This document shows positions 24,216 through 37,450 of a stretch of 64,000 nucleotides of DNA, piece after piece. Location: contig JALJCS010000015.1 in NCBI GenBank assembly GCA_023055355.1, positions 10,161,501 to 10,225,500 on the forward strand, given 5' to 3'. Source of the stretch: Agelaius tricolor (Eukaryota > Chordata > Aves > Passeriformes > Icteridae). The position numbers were made by a program, and so were the translations under genes. Numbering within the stretch: position 1 is the stretch's first letter; the number at the start of each line of letters is the position of its first letter. The notes under the pieces were generated by a model, which had not been told where the DNA came from, did not search any database, and worked only from the letters and a program-made list of their open reading frames with translations.

Positions 24216-27200
24216 AGAGCAATCACTGCCTGGGAGACCTTACTGAGTGAAGACATTAAAGGGAAAAACCCTGAGGAACAAGACATTCTCACTGATGTGA
24301 TGGTGACATTTTTGCTAGCTTTAAATGCAGCTTCCTTGAGAGGGTTCCTTCCCATCTATGTCCTGGCTGAAGCTGGGGCCAGTCCAGCTGAAGCCAAGCA
24401 GATCAAAGCTGGGAGTCTTGGCTGCCCTAGCCCAGCAAAGAGCCCTGTAATAACTGGGGAAGTTCAGACTGACAGCTGAGTCTGTGTTTTGAGCTGAACT
24501 GCCATTAAACAAATGCTTTCTTTCCAGTTTAGATTTGTAAAACCTTTATAAAGTGAGCCCAGAAGGAGCTACAAAGGACCGGTTGCTGACAGACAAACAG
24601 ATGCAGACAGACAAATTGGAAACTCAGGCCTGATTAAAGCCCATAGAAACATATGGAAATATTAACATTGAGCACAGTGGGCTCCTGCACAGAGGCAATT
24701 TATCTCAATAGGAAGTAGATGTGTTACCTTATCTTCAAATAAGAAAATAATTTTTCTGTTTAGGTACTTCTATTGCTGAAAACATTCTTTGACACTAAAA
24801 TTACTTGATTTTTTTTCCCAGTTTTGCTCATGTGCTACTATTACTGCTGAAAATTCTGATAGACATAATTGTATTTTTCTATGTGCACTTGTGCCAATTA
24901 AGCTAAATCACTCAATTGTTCTTCCAATGAGTATGAACTCATTTACCAAAGAAAATATTTTCTTTCAATTGTTTTTGTATGTTTTTATTTCTACAGAATA
25001 CTTCCTGAGAAAAATAGTTCAGCTTTAGTTGTAACAGATTACTTCCACTCTATGTAAGACATGGTTGTGGTTGCTACTGCTGATGTTTGCTTTTTTTTCT
25101 GGCCCTAGTTCTAAATACATCTGAAGAGATAAATACATTTCCATATTGGAAAAATATAGTCCCTTTACCACTTTAGCTTATTGACTTATCTTCGTGTTTG
25201 TGCATTTTCCCTCTCTAATATAATATACTGTTCCAATAAGTGATCAGCCTTATTTGATTGACATGGAGTTGATATAAATTAGGAGAGGTATTCCTACACA
25301 TTACATTCTTCAGAAAAATTTATCCACATTATTGTCCATTTGCTGTCCATATTAAGTGCACTGACTTTGAGCTGATATTTTCCTGACTTAGTGCTTTCGT
25401 CAAATATAAATTGATGGGAAGGCATTTTGAATAGTCCAAAATATTTCTTGAAACTATGCAATAGAATACACTATCAGGTTAACATTATCCACCATTGATA
25501 CATTATTTTGTATTGTTTCCTCTTTATCTTCTGTTTTATATTAGAAGAAGTCATAAAAACTTGTACTGCAAAAAGCCAACAATTCAATCAACTCTATTCC
25601 AGCAGTTAAAAAAACTTCGGTTTGCCAAAGCACGGAGGATATCCCAGCTGCTCTCTGGTAAGATGTGTTAGAGTGACCATACAGATTTCTCACTTGCTTG
25701 ATGAAAGACAGACCTGGTGGTATTTGTACTTTATTCACTGATTAGAAGCAAGGAGCCAGCCAGGGCCACATCTTTCAACAGCTACAGAAGATTAAAAGTT
25801 ATATTTTAAATGTGAAAATACAGCACCGGTTAAAAAGGTTTCCAGTCTTGCTAATTTTATCCTTTGGGTTGCATAAAAGTAGTAAAAATAATAAAAAACC
25901 CCAAACCGTCATATCTTGGTCTTCTTTCTAAACTTCCCAACCCTCTGATTAGCCTTTCCTTCCACCTCCTTTCCTATTTTATTGGGAATCATCTATAAAG
26001 CATCTAGAAGTTGTTGAAAGGAAAAAACTGAGGCTGCATGAGCTAACCAGCAGCTGCCCAGTGAAGCTGCTTGCAGCCTGTACACAAACTTCCATTACCA
26101 GCTCTGCTGAGTTCAAAGGGATTATTTCTGGGAATAAATGTTCTGGTGCTCTAGCATGGACACAACCTGATCTATGTGGAGCAGTGAAAGGGCTTTCTCC
26201 TGCTCTCTCTTGCCCTTTTTGGTAACATCTCTTTGAACACTTACATGCTACCAGATTATTTCCCTACTTCTCACCAAATCCCACTCCCTTTCATAACAGC
26301 ATGGTTTAGACTTCCATTATCCAGTTAGTCAGCCTTATAACATCTTACCACTTCTGCTATAGTGACAGAAAATACAGAGAATTCAACATTTCAGGATGAT
26401 GAGCAGAGTAAATCATACAATTCCAATGAAATTCATAGCTTGAAATGTTCCACTGTTATAATCACACTGTTCTAAAGGAGGGATTTCACACTCCTCCTCC
26501 TTCCAAGGTAGTCTTTAAATTCAGGCACAACCCACAGCTCAAGTTTTCTTTGCTCAGAAAGGCTCTGAATGTTCCCTGCAGCACAGCAGGAGGCTGCTCG
26601 AAGGCAGTTGAGATTGGTGGGTGGATAGAGAAGGCATGAGACCACAATTACACCTCATTCCAGGGATGTGTCTGGAGCTGCAGTGACTCCAGACAAAGGA
26701 TTTGAAGTGTATGGGAGCTGATATCTCTTCGAGACAGACCTAAAAATACCTGTCAGGGCTGAAGATTGGAAGCAATTACCAGGAGCAATTCAGAGTTTTC
26801 CTGCTGGGAGCCAAAGATGCTGCAGAATCATTTCGAACAGGCTGTGTGGAGTATCTGGTTATGAAAGGAGTGAAGCACAAATGTTTCTGAAGTGCACTGG
26901 AGGGAATTCATCAGCACCAAGACAAAATCTGAAAGTCTGGAATGGGATTTAGAAGTGGACAGGATCTCACCCACTCAGGATACCCAACATGTAAACTCAA
27001 AGTAGCTAAACTGCCATTTCCATGAAGCTAGGAAAAGTCTCCTAAATTCACACACCAGCCTCCTGGCAAGAGAAAAAGCACAGCCATGTCCTAGTCACCA
27101 TGAAAGGAATTTACTTTTATGCCCTGGGAGTTATTTGGACTCTTCTGAAACTCAGCATCATTGAGACTAGCTCAACACATCAAGACCAACAGGAGGTTTA

Positions 27201-28560
27201 TGAGATGCACACCTCTCATTTCTGATTTTGGCTAAAGCACTAGGTACAAAATTAATCTGGTGTATAGAACAACTGAGTCAAAACAACAATCTAAACAACT
27301 ACTGAGTGCCTGAAACTGTTTCTTACTCCCATTTTTTTTTCTAGTGGAAATGTCAAACACAAGATCTTGCAAAAAACAAGAAAAAGATTTATTGAGAAAT
27401 CATTTTTGGCTAAGCCCAAGTTAAAAACTCAGTCCTTTCCCTGAATTGAGAGGCACTCCAGTTTCTGCCAGGAAAAGGAGTAAATCAGTGTTTGCTGATC
27501 CACAAGGGCACAAGACCGAGGGCTCAGTCCTGGAAACACAAACTAAATCCCATATGACTTCCACATATTTACTTCTTGATCAAAATATGAAACATGTTAA
27601 ACCCCAAAACAACTCAGAACACATGATATTATGATGTAAACATGGTAGGCACACTGGAAAGTATGGACATGTCATGTAATGGACATGAGTTATCAGCTTA
27701 CCCCCGAAAAACATAAGTGAAATATTTGAGCATTGAACTATCCTGACATTCAGAGATAATTCTGTGTGATTCCTAAATAACAACAAAAAATCCTTTCAAT
27801 TTTCTCTTTGCATTGAGGCTCAGTATAGATCTAAGTATTCCACAAAATGTGTCCAAGTCTCCCAGATGCTGCCTTCAATTTCTGAAGTGTATCTGACTTA
27901 TCCATGAGCTACCTTAGAATAAAACCATGCAGTAACTCAGAGATTAGTACACACAGTGAGATGCATTTCACACAAATGTCTGTCTCCCAGCACATTTCTA
28001 CACCAACCAAATGTCTCTGGAGGCCAATGAGATAATCCCTGAGTCCAGTGCCCATGTGCTAACTTGCTTTTGCAGTTATTAAATCTGAAGTTACTTTCTT
28101 CTGGCAAATCCACAACACCAAACTTCCTCTCTCCCTGTGTTACCAACACCTGCTGGACCAAAGCATCCGTCAGATTTCAAAACCTGAGCTGCTCAATAAG
28201 CTTCACAGCCTTCCTGTGTGAAGGAAGTACCAATTTATTATCTCCCTCTGAAGAGGAAGAAAATGTTTACACCGTGGAAAAGCTGGCTGCAATGTTTGTC
28301 TTTGAACTCTGCAGCACAGACCTGTGACTTAGGTATTTGTGGTTTGAGAAATTTGTAACTTAAGTATTTTTACCATCTGTTTATTTACACTGGAAGCTTT
28401 TCAGAACTCATTAGGAGCACATCACTCATCATACCCTCTCATTTGCTCTGAAAATTAGGTGCTTTTTATTTATTTATAAAAGCTTTATTGCTGAGCTGCT
28501 TCCACTGTTTTCTCCAAATTTGTACACTCTCCTAATCCCTACATGAAGAATTATAGGTCT
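24216..28560. other. Non-coding stretch, mostly AT-rich
   Basis: No gene is supported. A modestly GC-richer part at 24240-24490 and another near 26560-26900 carry frames of 60-64 codons without splice context. At 24803 a pyrimidine-rich TTTTTTTTCCCAG precedes an open stretch (to about 25028), but no convincing donor closes it. The rest shows nothing recognisable. Confidence 0.42.
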
Positions 28561-28584
28561 GAAATGTTTCATTTTTTTGTCCAG

Positions 28585-28648
28585 TGATCTGGAACACACA
28601 CAAATAGCGCACCCATTGAAGCGACTGAGGAAGTTTTTAATTTCAGTG
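28585..28648 (+). CDS. Candidate internal or terminal exon (weak)
   Basis: TTTCATTTTTTTGTCCAG ends at 28584. Skipping one base, the frame reads DLEHTQIAHPLKRLRKFLIS and continues to V before a donor-like CAGTG|GTAGAA at 28649. The other two frames stop quickly. Two CpGs are kept (GCGCAC, AGCGAC), which is uncommon here. If the donor is not used, the same frame stays open to a stop at 28795 (ending LQFYLSEEISQLLC), so it could instead be a last exon. The entry phase does not match the exit phase of the candidate at 1639-1797 without exons in between. No family is recognised. Confidence 0.17.
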
Positions 28649-28795
28649 GTAGAATATCACTTGGAAATATTTTTAGCAACAATGTTCTCACAAACTGGTT
28701 GCATGACTACTATGAAGATTCCTGTAAACACCTTTGCCTATCCTCACACTCTCCAATTTTACTTGTCAGAAGAAATATCACAGCTTTTGTGTTAG

Positions 28796-30040
28796 CTGAA
28801 TTATGGAGAATATGAAATTATGGAATAACTGCTTAAATTGAAATAAGCATTTTTTCACTAACATCAGTGAAGGTAGGATTTCTTGATGGCAAAGAAAAAA
28901 ACTGCTGAAAGCTTATAATCATCCAGAATCTGACCCTAATTATGGAAATACAGCAACTCTGCTGAAGTCAGGTTTCTACAGTGAAATTTCCACTGGCCCC
29001 TCAGTATGGTGATAGTAGAATTCTAATTCTCTGCAAATTCTTTTATTAGCAGCAAGAAAAACATTAAGAAATACTCAGAATTAAGACAGATACAGACACC
29101 AGAAAAATACAAGTACAGATGTTGATGTCAGCTTTGACAGCTACACTGCTGACTGGCATATGCATGTTGACAGCTGAAGAAGAAGGGCTAAAGTAGGAGG
29201 AGAAAAATATTCCAATTCAATTTAATTGATGTAAATGACTAAGAAATAAGTAAACTATAACATGAGCTATGAAATAGGAACACCAGATGCATGCAAATTT
29301 AAATACTTTGTGAATTTTTGTATTAAATATATACCAGTAAGTGATCAAAGTCATCCTCTCTAAATGTAGGTATATTTCTTAAATCATTGTACGGAAAAAT
29401 ATTGCATTTACCATGAAGAAAGTGAAAGAACTAAGACAGTTCATACATTGAAACAGTTAATTATATAATGGATCCTTTCAGTAAATTCTGATAGCCCAAA
29501 ATCTCTTTAGCCTAGAAATTATCTGGGAAATACATTCAAGGACTGCTATTTTGCTATACTTCAGGGAGCAACATACATTTCCTAGATTTTTCCCTCTGCT
29601 CCCCATTATCCCTTGTTCACAAAATATTCCCAGTTCAATATTTTATGAACAAAACCACAAAAGACAGATTTCTGTTTCTCATGAACATTAGTTTATCTCA
29701 ATTTGATTTGCTCTGTGCTTCTTGATGCACCCTTCTGGCTAAGGAAAGTGCTTGGAGATCTTGCAGAACTTTGGCAAAAATATTAAAGTTTCTGGAAGGT
29801 TTTTCTGAAATCATTGCCAAACTTGTTCAGCAGTTACAATATTTGTGACTATAAGTGAGTATATAATTTCATAATGGATCTACATTGAAGCCTATTTAAA
29901 ATAGCTTATTTATACACTGAGATTATCGAGGTAAATAAAGATCAAGCTTTCCAAAACATTAGTTCTACCCCACCTTCAAATCAAACTACAACTTCAAATA
30001 AATTTTGAATTCTTTTAGCTGCAGCTGTTCTGCTTGACAC
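28796..30040. other. AT-rich non-coding stretch
   Basis: I see no open frame of note, repeat family or splice-bounded segment in this stretch. Confidence 0.45.
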
Positions 30041-30090
30041 ATAAAAAATAAAGAAACAAAAACAAAACAAACAAACAAACAAAAAAAACC
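30041..30090. repeat. A-rich (AAAC)n tract
   Basis: ATAAAAAATAAAG leads into four or more AAAC units and an A8 run. Such tracts often mark the tail of retroposed DNA, and the upstream TTTTAGCTGCAGCTG part is a possible body, but I could not identify a parent sequence or a target-site duplication. Confidence 0.75.
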
Positions 30091-30493
30091 AGAAAAAAGT
30101 TTAGGATTTGTGTCAACTTGTTTTACTATCCAGGTTAAAAAAAGTTTATTCTCTAACAAACTAAAATTAAAATGTCTGTTTGGCACAAAATTAAATGTCA
30201 TTAGAGCATTTTAGCTACTTATGAAAAGTAAAGGCTTCTGCAGGTTAGAAATATAGGGATAGACACATGAAAAGAGTGTGGGAGGCAGATTCAGCATTTT
30301 GATATTTCAACATGTCTTTTTTACTTGAGTATGTTCACCAAATTTAACCTGAATTTATCGTTACTTTTAGGCGCCAAGAATCAAAGTGTTCAGTGAATTG
30401 GTATTTATCAAACAAACAGAAGTCTTCCAGATAGCTACTGTGACTTTAAGTATCCTGAGAGTATTGCCCATTGGATTGTGTGTTTTTTGTTCA

Positions 30494-31138
30494 TCATGGA
30501 AGAACAAAAAATACATTTGAAATAAACAACATTTCCCTTTTTTTCCCCATCATCCATAGAATCATCTTCAAACCAGCTGCTCTGGAGCAGACATATTGCA
30601 TACCCACAGGCAAACCACCTGCATGGGCAGAGAGCCCCTGAAGCACACAATTCACAGCACAGCCTTCCCTGTGTCCCTCCTGCTCCTGGGCTGCTCCCAC
30701 ACAGGAGAGCCCATGGGATGAGGCTGGACAGGGCCATTGCTGCTGGCTGAGCACCCCAGGTCCCTTCCCCTCAGGGTCCTGCAGCTGCAGCTGCCTGGGT
30801 GCTCCCTGACAGTCCCTTGGCAAAGCTCCCTCCCAGGACAAGCTTGGACCATTGTCCTTGTAAATAAGGGGCAGGAGGGCTCTGGAGCTGACTCCAGCCT
30901 TGGGACACTTGCCCAGACCACAGAGAACTCTTGAGAACTTCATGGCAAAGTAAATTGCCAGCCAGACTGAACAGTCCCAACTGGGCATGAGATCTCTACT
31001 TTGAGGTGGAGTCAAGTGAGCCCTAAGCCCTGCAAAACCACTGCTGGAATAACACTCCTGCCTTCTGCTCTGTGTTTCTCCATAGATCGTCAGAGGACTC
31101 TGAGCTGCAAGCTGTTTATGCAAAGAGCTGGATCCCAC
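30494..31138 (-). other. Longest open frame (214 codons) in a GC-rich patch; probably not a gene
   Basis: The minus strand is open from an ATG at 31138 to a stop at 30494, the longest frame in the window. It coincides with a GC-rich patch (about 30590-30930), where stops are rarer, and other frames overlap it on both strands. The peptide is rich in Ser, Gly, Gln and Pro, without domain-like hydrophobic spacing until its C-terminal end. I see no signal peptide, no motif and no clear initiation or splice context. The patch may be a diverged retroposon or LTR fragment; CATAGAATCAT near 30556 recalls the CR1 3' end repeat, but the next bases do not follow CR1. Confidence 0.12.
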
Positions 31139-31210
31139 TTAAATCAGAGTCCCAAAATCAGTGAACAGGAAAACTAAGGAATATTATTAACTTAATTTTT
31201 AAAATACTGG

Positions 31211-31231
31211 ACACACACACATACACACACA
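31211..31231. repeat. (AC)n microsatellite, interrupted
   Basis: Ten AC dinucleotides in total, interrupted by one AT. It is the clearest CA repeat in the window. Confidence 0.9.
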
Positions 31232-34200
31232 AAAGGTCAATCAGGCTAGTCAGGGGGAAGTCTGTTTCATGGGTGCTCCTACTTTGAAGGCTCTGTATTC
31301 ATGAATGAAACATACTATTTCAGTCCTCAAATCTGTGTACAATTTACTATGAAATGTTGATTCATAATTCTTCTCAAGCTTTTAATGCAGGAATTATATG
31401 TATATTTTAAGATACAGGCCACTTCATAAACACTGTCTTTGATGCAAAAGATCAGACAACTGTTACTGGCTTTTATTAGTGGAGGAGGAAAGTGAGGCTT
31501 GGCGTCAGCAGACAGGCTATTGTATGTACAATATCTGTGACTTAAGTTTACTCCAAGTTGGCTCCTTTGTAAATTCCCCAGGCACTATGAAATCTAGAGC
31601 TGGGGCTGATAAAAACACTGAAAAATAAAAAGGCATCCAAAAAAGCATTTTATAAATGCAGCATATTTTATAAAAAGCAATTTCAAATCTGCTCCAGGTA
31701 GACACATAAAATCTTATGAATAAGTTCAAAGCATGGTTAGAAAACTTTTATGCGCTTCCTTAAAATAAAAAAGAATGCATATGCATGTTTGGAGAATCTT
31801 TGATATAGGTATGTGTGTGCACACAACTGAGTCTGAATTAGTTTCCTTGGTATGAATATGTAAACATCATGTTTTGCTAAATAAATTTTATTTTTGCTCT
31901 GACAAACAGATGCTGCAGCAGCAGCTACTCTAACTCTCTACTTGATTCATGGTGCTGTTCATTTGCTGGGAAGTTCCAGTTGTAATGAGCCAATATAGGG
32001 AACCACCCTAGCAGCAAATGGATGGAACCACTCCTCTGTGCCAAGGGACCAGACTGCCTGGGGCAGGGCTGTAGGTGGTGGAAGCCAGGGAAAGGCCATG
32101 GATGTGGGAGATCTGATTCACTGAGCCTCACAGAAAATAACTGCTCATAACATCCTTACATTTTAAATGTAAAGGTGGGTTCTTGTGGTGGAATCTCAAA
32201 GAAGCAGCTGTGAAAGAAGCTGTTGCTTCTTCTCCTCGACAGTGAAACCCCCACACCTCTGGAGGCTCACAAGGTTTAATCATGAGCTGTTGGTAACAAA
32301 TAATGTATTCTTTACATAATGTATCTCTAATTATTCAGTACTGCTTGTGACATTGAAATAGACTAGCCTTAGTTGATGAAAAAGTATTTCCTTTTATCCT
32401 GCTCACCATCTATCAGGAACAGAGACTCCTTCTGCAAGCCTGCTAAATTCCTTGTTTAAAGGGAGGGAGGGGAAGGAGGTGTTAAGATGCTAACTCACTC
32501 TTTCAGAATCAGATTTTGTGTATTCCAATAGACTGGTTCTTTTAGTCACTGTTTTTACAAATTTGTATATTATTGGATTAATGCACTTACTATCTACACA
32601 ACAGCATTTTCAGCATCCATTCAAGGTATGCTGCCATTATAGTATGGAATTGCCATCAGGATACCATGATTCAGCCACATGACAGTGAAAGCAAAATGTG
32701 AGGCAAGGGCTCTTCTCCTAAATCCTAACCTTGAACCCCACACAGGACAGCCATGCAGTGGCTAAAGGAATCAGTTACCAGGAGCTCATCTAAATGAGTG
32801 TCATTCTGGTACCCACCCCTCCATCACCAGCTCTAAGGAAGTACCAGGGTTTACTCTGTAAAACCTGTGGGCATGGAATTGAATTTCATATAGAAAAAAG
32901 GCAAAGTTTACAAACAATCATCTTTAGAATGAATTACAGGCTTATTATAAGGTGTAACAGAAAGAGCCTAGCCTTAGATAAACAGACATTTCAACTGTCC
33001 CGTGAAAAATATTTGAACACTTCATAGGAGTGGAATTTTGGTTAAGATACCTGACTAAAAAAGAGGGAAACTGCATTCTCCTCTGTGCTTGGTCCTAGAG
33101 CTCCTGAATAATGTTCTATAAATCTTTGATTCAGGCCATAAATTCATGAGTTTTTCTAACAAGAAGCAGTGGCTTAAGCACTTACTACTTAATTCAGTTC
33201 TTCTCTTACTGCTGTTTCTGATATTCACCTGGCACACTGGAATTGGATTAAATATAATGAGGCAAAGATGAGCATTTGAAAGACACCTCTGTTTCAAGTA
33301 CCACATTTGATAAAATATCCACCATTGGGTATGGTATGAACCCATATCTTTTTCTTATTCTGGGTTTATCATCTGCCTTCTACAGCCTGGAACACAATTC
33401 AGAACCAAGAGAGACTCAAAAATACACATTTGGAAAAGCATAAAGTCATATTCTGAGTAAAATAATCCCTGACAGTAACATACAGAGCATTTAAAGAGAC
33501 AGATGAGCAGATAAAGTGAGGTATCATGGGCCAATGTAATTTCATCAATCACAATTGGAACATGGCACCCTTTGGAACAGCACTGGCACGTGGGAGCCTC
33601 TTGGAACAGTGCAAAGGGGAAGATGGGGAATCATTCATCAGTGCTTCTGACCTCCAGAGAAAAGCAAAAATATCAGAGGCTGGGAAGTAGCTGTTTAACA
33701 TCCCTTTATTTACCCACTTCATTTAGTAAATGTATTAAATTAAACTGCAGATGTTCTGCTGTCAGCACAGCAGGGTAGAGGCAGAGTATTAGCAGGCTCT
33801 TTCCTGATAGAAACATTTTATGTACTGTAAATAAACAAACACCATTTTGTTAATTAGTAAATGAATTATTTTTCAAAAGTGCTCCACTAGGCTCTTTATA
33901 GCCCAAGCTACTGTAGTTCCTATTTTTAACAGAGACCTTGCAATCAAAGAGGGAAAACACTCAAGCTCTTGGAAATTGTAGCTCTTGAACAACTAATTAT
34001 AACTATTGCAATCATGTTTTAAGCTAAATATTTTATCAGTACTTATAAAATCAAAATCACAGTAACTAGACTAAAAGGGAAACCAGACTGAAAGGAAAAT
34101 AACTTAAGAAAAATACCAGCAATATCAAGTTCATGTAACTAATTTCATTAAAAAAATAATTCTGTTATTAATGATCAGAGGGAGATTTCCTAATAAATTT

Positions 34201-34470
34201 AAATACAAAGACTCATATCAATCATCCATGTATTGATATAAGAACGACTTACAGAAAGAAAGTCCATTTATAGTTGAGAGAAAAAAAACACACAGAAAAT
34301 CAACCCCAAAGTAAACCTTATATCTGATAGCTACGTTTCATTGCATCATTGTGCTCATTTGTTCCAACTTGCTGGCTCAGTAAAGTTTTTAATGGACAGA
34401 TGGCTAATTTTATAATTTCAACCCAATTTCTTACTGGACCAACTCCAAAGATCCAGTGTTAGTGTAATGC
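31232..34470. other. Non-coding stretch
   Basis: No gene is supported. About 31990-32110 is mildly GC-rich. Open frames such as 33055-33345 (minus, 96 codons) lack splice context and motifs. Nothing else is recognisable. Confidence 0.43.
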
Positions 34471-34479
34471 CATGGATAA

Positions 34480-34700
34480 AGGTCAACAGAATAAGAGGAG
34501 AACATATGCTAATGTCAGCACTCCACGCAGTCTTCTTTAACAGAATATACAGTGCTAAGCTGAGGGATTTGCACTGGCTCAACATTAACACCATATGGGT
34601 GGCCTGCTGAAAAGTAATGATGGCCTAAGCACAGAATCTTAATCAGGTACTGATGGCCAATGAATCAAATAGCACCACACAAGTAATCACTAAGTGATTA
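34480..34700. promoter_or_regulatory. Possible conserved non-coding stretch
   Basis: The stretch has repeat-free, balanced text with ATATGCTAATG (POU-like), CACTCCACGCAGTC, CAGTGCTAAGCTGAGG (MAF-like TGCTAAGC) and TACTGATGGCCAATGAATC (CCAAT-like GGCCAATG). It contains no open frame. The call is composition only. Confidence 0.17.
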
Positions 34701-36990
34701 AAAAAATTACAGAAGATGTATTGCTGAAATTACTCTGCTAACTAGAGAAGTGATTTTGTCTTAACTAAAGCCTGTCACATCATTACCTCTTAATCTTAAC
34801 CCCAATCTTTTTTATCCTCATACAAATCCTTCACAAATAAAAGGAACTCAATTTTTGGTTGTTATGAACATTTATGTGCATAAGGAAAATTTACTTGCAA
34901 TTTAGTAGCTGTACATTATCGATTTTAAGAATTTATCAAAGGTGCACATCAAGGGTTGTGTTCCTCTCTGTTAACTGCCAGTAAGCAATAGGAAAACTTC
35001 TTGCAAATTTCATAGACAAACCTTTATTTATTAAAAAAAAAAAGTGATGGAATTACTTGGTTTTTTAGGTAAGCAAGTCTTGGCTCTGTAGTCTGTGCCT
35101 AATAATTGTACCACACTTTATTGCTGCACATGTTAAAATGCTGCTCACTGCACAGGGCAGTCAGGCTGCCCCACTTCACAGAGATCTGTGCTAGTGAAGG
35201 CAGGAGGTCCTGCACATCCTTCACTTTCTTTACAGAAAAAAATGGTGTCTGCTTAAAGTAGGCTTGAATATAACTGCAACTTATCAGAGGCAAGGCCATA
35301 AGATCAATGATTAAATAGATTTAATTTCCCAAATAAATAAATAAATGATCTCTTAGTTGAAGAGCTGCAGACAGCTTCCTCAAAGGAGAGGTTACAGAAA
35401 TGCCTGAGAAGTTGTAGCATTACACCTCTAAAACCCAGAAAATGGGTTCACTTTCTCACCCCATCTTCAATTCCACAATATATTTCACAGGGAGCACAGA
35501 GCTAAAGCAATCTGTGTAATCTAATCTCACAAGGAGCAGTCTTTTCACTTCCTATCGTGTCAGATAGGTATTTGCATTTTTTCCTCCTCCATTTGGTTCA
35601 GCAGAATATAGAAAATTTTCTATTGCTGATATGAAAAATAGAATAGCTTTACACAGGATCAGCAAGAAGAGAGGTTTACATCTAAATTAAATGGAGGGTG
35701 GGAGGGAAGGGGTTTCTAGAACTGCCTCCTTCACTCTCACATAGCATAGATGTTTTGCGAAGGAAGACTCAAATTTATCTGCTTCAATCTGCAGAGATGA
35801 GAAGTTTCCAGTTTTGAGCACACAGATGTTTGGTTTGTGTACAGTTGATTTACATGCATCTAACTGGGGGAATGGGGGGCTGGGGACAGGATGTACAGAA
35901 TAGAACTCAGACCAGAATGTTTTTTCTTCAAAAACTGCTGTAATCTTTTAAAAATTAGCAGTTACACTTGAAAGAAATAGTTTCAAATAATTGACCTTGA
36001 TACTCTTAGTTCTGAAGTAGTGGGTACAAGTCTAACTGATATGAACACAAGGTATTTTTGTAAATAGAGGTTTTGAATTAAAGTTGTATCCTTCTTTTCA
36101 TGGGACACAGAGTTTACACTAAGAAACACTTGACCATGCAGATGGGCTACCCTGACAAAAGGAGAAAAGAGATTTTAGAAGTGTTTCAAATCCTCTTTCA
36201 TGAAAACTTGATCAATTCTAAACCCAAGTAGTCCCTGCAAAGAACTTTGTTCCCTAAATTTCACTTCCTGAAAATGACTACCAACCCTTTCAGGCATGCC
36301 CACAGGAATTTATTCAAAACAAAACGAGTAAGTGGAACAAAGCCTAGGATTCTATCTATAGAAACCAGCCTTCAATAAGGCCAGGAAAATACTCTCAGAA
36401 TACAACTTTTGTAAATAAATGCTTCTATCGCACTACTTTGAAGAGTTTATTTAAGTATCCATAAAGTATTGCATTTTATTTTTATCCAATAAGTATTGAA
36501 ATCAGATTCCCTTATAGTGGTAGAGTTCCCTGATTTATATTCAAAATTAATCTGGGAAAATGAGAGACTCATACTGTAGAGTAAAACTTCTGCATAAAGC
36601 TTAGACTCAATACAAATAGAAAACTGTTTTCAAGAGATAAAAGTGATTTACAACAGAAAAATCTCAAGGTAACTCAAAGATTATTTGAAACTAGTCAAGG
36701 AATGAAATCCTTATAAAGCTTTTTAATATTCAAACCTGAATAACTATAGTCTTGATTTCTGCTGCCAATATGAAACGTTCTCAGTAAATTTAAATATTGT
36801 GAAAAAACATTCAGACTAAAAACAAAACACAGCTTAAAGAAACGTCAGACATGTACAAAATTACTGTGAAAGAGGAAAAAGAAGAAAGAAAGCCCCCCAG
36901 AAATTAGGCCAGTTTTTAGGCTACAAGCCAACTGTTTGCTCTACTTTGCTTTATTTATTAGTTCTTAAGGTATTTAAAACTTCGGCATTA
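34701..36990. other. AT-rich non-coding stretch with simple repeats
   Basis: No gene is supported. An A-run lies at about 35032-35043. A purine-rich GAAAGAGGAAAAAGAAGAAAG tract near 36869-36890 would act as a minus-strand pyrimidine tract ending in CACAG, but the following minus-strand sequence is not usefully open. A small G-rich word (GGGGGAATGGGGGGCTGGGG) sits near 35865-35885. Confidence 0.42.
35331..35346. repeat. (AAAT)4 microsatellite
   Basis: Four AAAT units in AT-rich DNA. Confidence 0.85.
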
Positions 36991-36999
36991 AAACTGGAG

Positions 37000-37450
37000 A
37001 ATGATTTGCAAATGAATGCAGTTGCAGTTGTGAAAATATAACTCACAGCTGAATGTGGGTTATTCAGACAAATGGCTGCTTTGTTAGAGGAGGGGAAGTG
37101 AAGTTCTGTGTTAATTTATTACAAACTGCAGCATTTCAACCCTGATGTCCAGGCAACAATGTTTTTTATTTCAAGTAATTTATAAGTACTTCCCATAGCA
37201 CTTAACAGTGATGTCTTTGGCTGTTTCACCATGGTACTAGAGTGTATATGTATTTACTGTGGGAATTTGTTTTTAATAAAACTGTTGTAAGGCATTTTTA
37301 TTCCTTCTCTTTGTTACATTAGAAACATTCTCTGCATAAGTAATGTATTTTTCCCCACTTGAAAGGCAGCAGATTATGGCCAGCACTGTTTTTGGTTGTG
37401 TAAAATGATGACAGGCTAAGTGATTTCTCAACCAAAGCAAGTTGTTTCAC
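37000..37450. promoter_or_regulatory. Possible conserved non-coding (enhancer-like) stretch
   Basis: The stretch includes GTTGCAGTTGTG, CACAGCTGAATGTGGGTTATTC, GACAAATGGCTGC, GTTAATTTATTAC, GCAACAATG (SOX-like), TAATTTATAAGTACTTC and TAATAAAACTG words with no simple repeat and no splice-bounded frame. Its even composition suggests constraint, but this is inference. Confidence 0.2.

Noticed and set aside
30556..30566. CATAGAATCAT as the 3' end of a reverse-oriented CR1
   Set aside because: The following sequence does not continue as CR1, and the word alone is too short.
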